Assembly (NCBI GenBank): GCA_027296805.1
Contig: JAPUIR010000099.1
Location: forward strand, 1-10,417
Origin: Chloroflexota bacterium
Lineage (GTDB): Bacteria; Chloroflexota; Dehalococcoidia; Bin125
Reading direction: 5' to 3'
DNA: 10,417 nt
Below are positions 6,660 to 10,417 of this stretch, piece after piece. A program made the position numbers and the translations under genes. Position 1 is the first letter of the stretch. The number at the start of each line of letters is the position of its first letter. A model generated the notes under the pieces. That model saw only the letters and a list, made by a program, of their open reading frames with translations, did no database searches and was not told the origin of the DNA.

Positions 6660-7523
6660 ATGCCTCAGCAAAAACTGGCCCTGGTACTGGGTGGGGGCGG
6701 AAACTTGGGCGTCGTCCAGGTGGCGTTCATCGAGGCGTTGGCGGAGCGCGGCGTGCGGCCCGACCTGGTGGTGGGCACGAGCGTTGGTTCGCTCAACGCG
6801 GCCTATGTCGCGTTCCAGGATCCCAAGCGGAACCAGGAACCCTTGGGCGAGATCTGGGTGGGCCTCCGAGGGCAGCGGCTCCTCCATCGAAACGCCTTCC
6901 GCATCGTCCGCCGGCTCTTCCGCAACCGGCTCAGCCTCTACAGCGACCAGTTCGTCACGAACCTGGTCCGGGACCATCTCGACGCCGACGACTTCGCGAA
7001 CGCCCGCATCCCCCTCCTGATCACCGCCACCAACCTCTCTTCAGGGGAGCCCGCCGTGCTCTCGGAGGGCTCCGTCCAGCAGGCGATTCTCGCCTCGACG
7101 GCCATCCCCGGCATCTTCCCGCCGGTGGAGATCGACGACGACTGGTACGTCGACGGTGGGGTGGCGTACGGCCTCGGGGTAGAGGCGGCCGTGGACCACG
7201 GAGCGACGTCGGTCCTGACGGTCGATCTCAGCAGCGGCATGGCCTATCGGCAGCCACGCGGACTCGTGGACGTGCTCGCCCGCTCCTATGCGATCATGGG
7301 CCAGCGCCGGACGACCTGCCTGCTGGAACACAGCGGGCTCGTCGCCAAGATCACTGTCTGGCGTCCCGGACTCACTGCCCCCCACGGGCCCGGCTCGTTC
7401 GACGATATGGAGCTCCTCCTCAGCCAGGCCCGAGAGCTGGCTGGACCGCTCATCGATCTGTCGCTCAACGACGACGGCACGTTCGCAGCGGGCGTCTACG
7501 AAGGGTCCGTGCGCAGACGCTAA
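6660..7523 (+). CDS. Patatin-like phospholipase / serine hydrolase
   Basis: A 287-residue protein with all hallmarks of bacterial patatins, lipid acyl hydrolases with a Ser-Asp dyad. The oxyanion-hole glycines are GGGGNLG (11-17), the nucleophile elbow is GTSVG (39-43) with S41, and the catalytic Asp is D165 in DGG (165-167). STAIPGIFPPV (146-156) and LLITATNLSSGEP (119-131) are conserved family segments. The length is that of the compact RssA/YchK/YlbK-type patatin group. There is no signal peptide or membrane segment, so it probably acts in the cytoplasm or at the inner membrane face. The lipid substrate is unknown. ATG 6660 has a strong purine-rich ribosome binding site (6647-6657). Its TAA (7521-7523) overlaps the stop codon of the convergent MFS gene. 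Confidence 0.93.
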   Translation: MPQQKLALVLGGGGNLGVVQVAFIEALAERGVRPDLVVGTSVGSLNAAYVAFQDPKRNQEPLGEIWVGLRGQRLLHRNAFRIVRRLFRNRLSLYSDQFVTNLVRDHLDADDFANARIPLLITATNLSSGEPAVLSEGSVQQAILASTAIPGIFPPVEIDDDWYVDGGVAYGLGVEAAVDHGATSVLTVDLSSGMAYRQPRGLVDVLARSYAIMGQRRTTCLLEHSGLVAKITVWRPGLTAPHGPGSFDDMELLLSQARELAGPLIDLSLNDDGTFAAGVYEGSVRRR

Positions 7524-8776
7524 GGGGTAACCGCCGGCGAAGGCTCGTCGCGCCACGCGCGTCGCAGAACCGGGCGGGCGGCGGCCACCATGATCAGCAA
7601 CACGATGCCTTCCAACACGATCACCGTCAGCGTGGATTGGTCGCCCACGGCGGCGGACAGCGGTCCCACCTGCAGCGCCCCCAGCGGTCCGATGCCGATC
7701 GCCAACGACAACGTACCCAACACCCGGCCCCGCATCTCCGCGCTGGTCGTTTGCACCAGGATCGTTGTCTGCATCGTCGCGAAGGCGGAGAAGCCGAAGC
7801 CCGCCACGAACAGCACGAACAGCGCCAGCGGGTAGGCCTCCACGCGCGAGAAGGCGAGCGCGCCACAGAAGAAGAACAGCGTGCCGTAGGTATAGAGGCG
7901 CGGATAGATGGGCGGCGTCGCTCGGCTTGCGATCCAGATCGCGCCCAGCATCGCACCCAGCCCTTCGACCGCGCTGAGCAGGCCGACGCGCAGCGGGTCC
8001 GCACCCAGGACCTCCTTACCGATCACGGGAATCATGGTCTGGTAGGCCGGAAACACCATATTGAACAGCACCGTCACCATCAGCACCGAGACAAGCAGGT
8101 GACTGGCCCGCACGTAGCGCAAGCCGGCCACCAAGTCGCTCAGGGGTGAAGCGGCCTCGGCGCCGCGGGGACGGGGGACGTAGACCAGCGTCGCGGCCAC
8201 CAGTGCGGCCGCCACGAACACCCCCGCCATCAGGAAGTACGCCCCCTCCGCCCCCACCGTGATTAAGAGCCCCCCACCAAGCGCTGGGCCGATCATGCGA
8301 TTGAAGCTGTCGGTCGTCCAGTCTGTGCCGAAGGCGCGACCCAGCGCCTCCGCCGGTACGACGTCCGCGATCATCGCGCGGCGCACCGGAAACTCCGCCG
8401 CCCAAAACACCCCCGTCGCGAACACGAGCACCAGCAGCTGCCAATACTTGATCTCTTCGCTGGCGATCAAGACTGCCAGGACGAAGGCAACCAACGCGAG
8501 CAGGACCAGCGTCGCCACCCACAGATGCTTGCGATTGACCCGATCCGCCAGCGTGCCCACTGCCACACCGAACAGGAAGCGCGGCAGCATTCGCACCAGC
8601 AGCATGATCGCCACCTGAGCCGCGGAGTCCGTCATCTCGAACGTGAATACGCCCAGCACGAGGATATCGAGCCAGCGCATCATCGACGTAAGGATGCCGC
8701 CCGCCCAGATCCGCTGGAACTGGCGGTTGCGCAGCACAGACCGCGGATCAGCAGACGGCGTTTCAACCGTGGACAT
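7520..8776 (-). CDS. MFS transporter, DHA3 / EntS-like exporter
   Basis: A 418-residue integral membrane protein of the Major Facilitator Superfamily, with about 12 hydrophobic segments. The loop 2-3 motif is GTLADRVNRKHL (74-85). FPVRRAMIADVVP (129-141) and NRMIGPALGGG (159-169) are typical of the DHA3/EntS/MefA-like drug and siderophore exporters, as is EMRGRVLGTLSLAIGIGPLG (347-366). Its substrate cannot be inferred from sequence; proton-driven efflux of a small molecule is the family expectation. The ATG complements 8774-8776. There is no ribosome binding site, but TAGACT lies eight bases upstream, suggesting a leaderless transcript. The stop TAG (complement of 7520-7522) overlaps the patatin stop by two bases. 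It lies 33 bases downstream of the - strand DUF3179 gene and may also be read through from it. Confidence 0.92.
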   Translation of the reverse strand: MSTVETPSADPRSVLRNRQFQRIWAGGILTSMMRWLDILVLGVFTFEMTDSAAQVAIMLLVRMLPRFLFGVAVGTLADRVNRKHLWVATLVLLALVAFVLAVLIASEEIKYWQLLVLVFATGVFWAAEFPVRRAMIADVVPAEALGRAFGTDWTTDSFNRMIGPALGGGLLITVGAEGAYFLMAGVFVAAALVAATLVYVPRPRGAEAASPLSDLVAGLRYVRASHLLVSVLMVTVLFNMVFPAYQTMIPVIGKEVLGADPLRVGLLSAVEGLGAMLGAIWIASRATPPIYPRLYTYGTLFFFCGALAFSRVEAYPLALFVLFVAGFGFSAFATMQTTILVQTTSAEMRGRVLGTLSLAIGIGPLGALQVGPLSAAVGDQSTLTVIVLEGIVLLIMVAAARPVLRRAWRDEPSPAVTP

Positions 8777-8784
8777 GGATGCCG

Positions 8785-8790
8785 AGTCTA
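8785..8790 (-). promoter_or_regulatory. Candidate -10 element (TAGACT), leaderless MFS start
   Basis: On the - strand TAGACT ends eight bases before the ATG of the MFS gene, with no Shine-Dalgarno between. Transcription would start at or within about two bases of the start codon. It lies in the 33-base gap after the DUF3179 stop. No -35 box is clear. Confidence 0.35.
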
Positions 8791-8809
8791 GCTGGCGGGC
8801 GGGGACGGG

Positions 8810-9937
8810 CTAGGAGGCAGGGCCGGGGGGTGGCTGATCCAGGCCGAACACCGTCGTGTGCGGGTAGAAGTCGCGCCAGCCGAACCAGAACGAGTTCGTA
8901 GCCGTGAGGCGTTGCAGCACCGCGCCTGCGAGCGGCCCTCTCAGTGCACGCCCTGTCAGAGCGTCCCATACCGTCTCGGTCTCCCGATCGACGATCGAGT
9001 CAGGGTCGCCCACGAGGGGGGCAAACGTAAGGAGCTGGTCACCCAGACGACGGTGGTAGACCACCCCGGTCACGCCATCGTCGCCGAATACCACGGCCAC
9101 CGGCGTCCGCTCGATCACATCGTTCACCACGCCGCCCTGGCCCACCTCCGGCAACGGATACGCGCGCGGCGTGCGCCCCAACACAATCCCCACGACAACG
9201 GCCTTGGTGGGCAGTCGATCGTCCTCCACGAAATCGCCCAAGACCCCAGCGTCTGCGTTGCGGTAGTACGAGGCGTAGCCGTCGTTGCGAGGATCGATGT
9301 CCAAGATCAGCGTGTCGGGGTGCAGCCGCTTCCAGGTCGCCCAGGTCGTCTGCAAACTGTCGACCACCGCCAGCGTCCGGCCCTTATTCGGCCCGGTGAG
9401 GCCCTCGCGCAGAATCTGGCTCCAAAGCGACCCGGTCTCGCGGTCGTACATCACCAGCACGTTCATGAGCAGCTTGCCGGAGACGCCGAACTCGACCACC
9501 TGGCCGTCCAGCGTGCGGTCGAAGACCAAACCCGTTAGGCACAAGGGACAGTACGTGACCGCCACCGGCCGCCCACCCACAACGTCGTTGACGATCTCGC
9601 GCGCGGCCAGAACCGGCAGTGGGTAGGCGCGCGCGTCGCCCTCCACCTCGATGCCGATGACCTGCGTCGAGGACGACCACTCGGCCTCGCCGGCTCGGAT
9701 GAATTGGGGTTCGTCGATCGAAAGGATGGCGTCCTTCGGTAGAAGCGTGAACAACTCCACCTCGCGCGGATTGCCTGGATCGAGATTGGCCGCCGATGTC
9801 GGAGCCAGCCGGATGGAGTCGCCGAAGAAGCCGAAGCGCTGGCCGAAAAAGACGACGAAAGCCACGACGAGCGCCGCGAAGATCAACTGCGCCCACATCG
9901 ATAGCACCGTCCCAGTGAGGATGCGAATAAGTGCCAT
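8810..9937 (-). CDS. DUF3179 domain protein with N-terminal membrane anchor
   Basis: A 375-residue protein, second DUF3179 member in the window. Residues about 12-32 form one hydrophobic helix with no lipobox, so it is likely anchored to the membrane with the rest outside. The domain shows AYPLPVLAAREIVND (104-118), TYCPLC (128-133, cysteines 130 and 133), LVMYDRETGSLWSQ (161-174) and a W-rich segment to about 205. A second, cysteine-free copy begins at AYPLPEV (259-265) and ends with DRETETVWDALTG (317-329). Function is not established for the family. The start is ATG at 9937, not the far upstream start of the open frame (10144): the extra part overlaps the next gene in another frame and is Arg/Gly-rich, and AAGG sits seven bases before 9937. 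It starts two bases after the stop of the small membrane protein gene, so the two are coupled. Confidence 0.88.
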   Translation of the reverse strand: MALIRILTGTVLSMWAQLIFAALVVAFVVFFGQRFGFFGDSIRLAPTSAANLDPGNPREVELFTLLPKDAILSIDEPQFIRAGEAEWSSSTQVIGIEVEGDARAYPLPVLAAREIVNDVVGGRPVAVTYCPLCLTGLVFDRTLDGQVVEFGVSGKLLMNVLVMYDRETGSLWSQILREGLTGPNKGRTLAVVDSLQTTWATWKRLHPDTLILDIDPRNDGYASYYRNADAGVLGDFVEDDRLPTKAVVVGIVLGRTPRAYPLPEVGQGGVVNDVIERTPVAVVFGDDGVTGVVYHRRLGDQLLTFAPLVGDPDSIVDRETETVWDALTGRALRGPLAGAVLQRLTATNSFWFGWRDFYPHTTVFGLDQPPPGPAS

Positions 9938-9939
9938 CG

Positions 9940-10209
9940 CTACGCCTTCACGATCCAGGTCAGGATCGCGGCGATCAGCAGGGCGGACCCTGCCAGCAGC
10001 CAGAGCCGCCCCGCGCCGGGAGCGTCCGTCCCCACAAGCTCCTGCGCGCGCCAGCCGAAGCCGCGCGTGCGACCCAGGCGCATACCTCCGAACCCCAACG
10101 CGAGCCAGTACACCCCCACCACACCAAGAAACAGCGACACCCACTCAGCGCGAGCGAAGGTCTCCCCTGCCAGATCGACCAGGTCGCCTACGGACACGTC
10201 GCTCCCCAC
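9940..10209 (-). CDS. Small two-helix membrane protein, unknown function
   Basis: An 89-residue protein I do not recognise. Two hydrophobic segments are visible, about 24-43 and 68-87, joined by a basic loop (MRLGRTRGFGWR, 43-54), which fits a hairpin with that loop in the cytoplasm. The C-terminus is IVKA. Its stop is two bases before the DUF3179 start, so the two are probably made together. It may assist anchoring or assembly of that protein (inference from position only). The start is GTG 10209, with AGGA unusually close; GTG 10197, four codons on, with GGGGAG before it, is an alternative. An in-frame TGA just upstream of 10209 rules out longer forms. Confidence 0.65.
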   Translation of the reverse strand: MGSDVSVGDLVDLAGETFARAEWVSLFLGVVGVYWLALGFGGMRLGRTRGFGWRAQELVGTDAPGAGRLWLLAGSALLIAAILTWIVKA

Positions 10210-10269
10210 TCCTGATCAGCCACCCAGCCTTGAGGGAGATACGGCTACAGGGAGCGCCGAGATTCCGGT

Positions 10270-10417
10270 TCAGGAAACGGGGGCCGCGTACCAGACCTCG
10301 CCGTCCAGCATTCCGCCGCCCGTGACGGTCGAATAGGTAAGGTGCGGCAGCCCGGAGGCGTCCAAGGCCAAGCCGACGACCTGGAGCGCGGCACCCTCCG
10401 CCTCGGCAACGATTTGC
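10270..10417 (-). CDS. Uncharacterised protein, C-terminal fragment (repeat-like)
   Basis: A reading frame enters from the right edge (first full codon 10416-10414) and ends with TGA, complement of 10270-10272, giving 48 residues. The stretch VGLALDASGLPHLTYST (visible residues 14-30) followed by EVWYAAPVS resembles the D-x-x-G-x-P-H-x-x-Y units of extracellular beta-repeat proteins, in which each unit ends in a YA strand. This is only a pattern impression on a short piece. It lies 60 bases upstream of the small membrane protein gene on the same strand and could head that operon. The 60 bases between (10210-10269) hold no clear promoter or terminator, only an 8-base palindrome CTGATCAG at 10212-10219, probably chance. 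Confidence 0.6.
   Translation of the reverse strand, partial: QIVAEAEGAALQVVGLALDASGLPHLTYSTVTGGGMLDGEVWYAAPVS

Noticed and set aside
9938..10144. Longer N-terminus (69 extra residues) for the - strand DUF3179 protein
   Set aside because: The extension overlaps the small membrane protein gene in another frame and is Arg/Gly/Ala-rich. ATG 9937 has a spaced AAGG and begins a clean membrane helix.
10212..10219. Palindrome CTGATCAG upstream of the small membrane protein gene
   Set aside because: Eight-base palindromes are frequent by chance, there is no second copy nearby, and no known operator matches it.

Overview
The window is GC-rich, densely coded bacterial chromosome. Gaps between genes are mostly under 60 bases, and no stretch over 300 bases lacks a gene. 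I see no rRNA, tRNA, CRISPR array, insertion sequence or phage gene. The gene mix is a mutagenic-repair cassette with a DUF6504-like small gene, a PhyH oxygenase, a DinB-fold protein and two DUF3179 proteins. Together with apparently leaderless TANNNT-type promoters this suits Chloroflexota (Thermomicrobia, SAR202 or Dehalococcoidia-like lineages) or, less likely, Actinomycetota. That placement is inference from content, not a measured phylogeny.

Left part (1-3974, + strand): a mutasome-type operon. It holds the C-terminal end of a Y-family DNA polymerase (ImuB-like), a small DUF6504-like gene overlapping its end, and a complete error-prone DNA polymerase III alpha subunit (DnaE2, 1129 aa). 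In other bacteria such cassettes are SOS-induced and carry out error-prone lesion bypass. The Y-family fragment carries a canonical beta-clamp pentapeptide (QTVLF) and DnaE2 a candidate one (QLGLF). The PHP domain of DnaE2 has substitutions at expected metal-ligand positions.

Middle (4032-5308, + strand): a PhyH-family Fe(II)/2-oxoglutarate oxygenase with a complete HxD...H triad. It is translationally coupled to a DinB/YfiT-type four-helix-bundle protein with a complete three-histidine metal site. A bulged GC-rich hairpin sits between dnaE2 and phyH and reaches into the phyH ribosome binding site.

Right part (5356-10417): a cluster of envelope-associated genes. On the + strand are a DUF3179 lipoprotein and a patatin-like lipase. 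On the - strand are a DHA3-type MFS exporter, a second DUF3179 protein with an N-terminal membrane anchor, a two-helix small membrane protein directly upstream of it, and the C-terminal end of an uncharacterised protein leaving the window. Patatin and MFS genes converge with overlapping stop codons. Both DUF3179 proteins have a CPLC motif in the first half and look like an internal duplication whose second half has lost the cysteines. No function is established for DUF3179. This paralogue pair and its small membrane partner are the least-understood part of the window.
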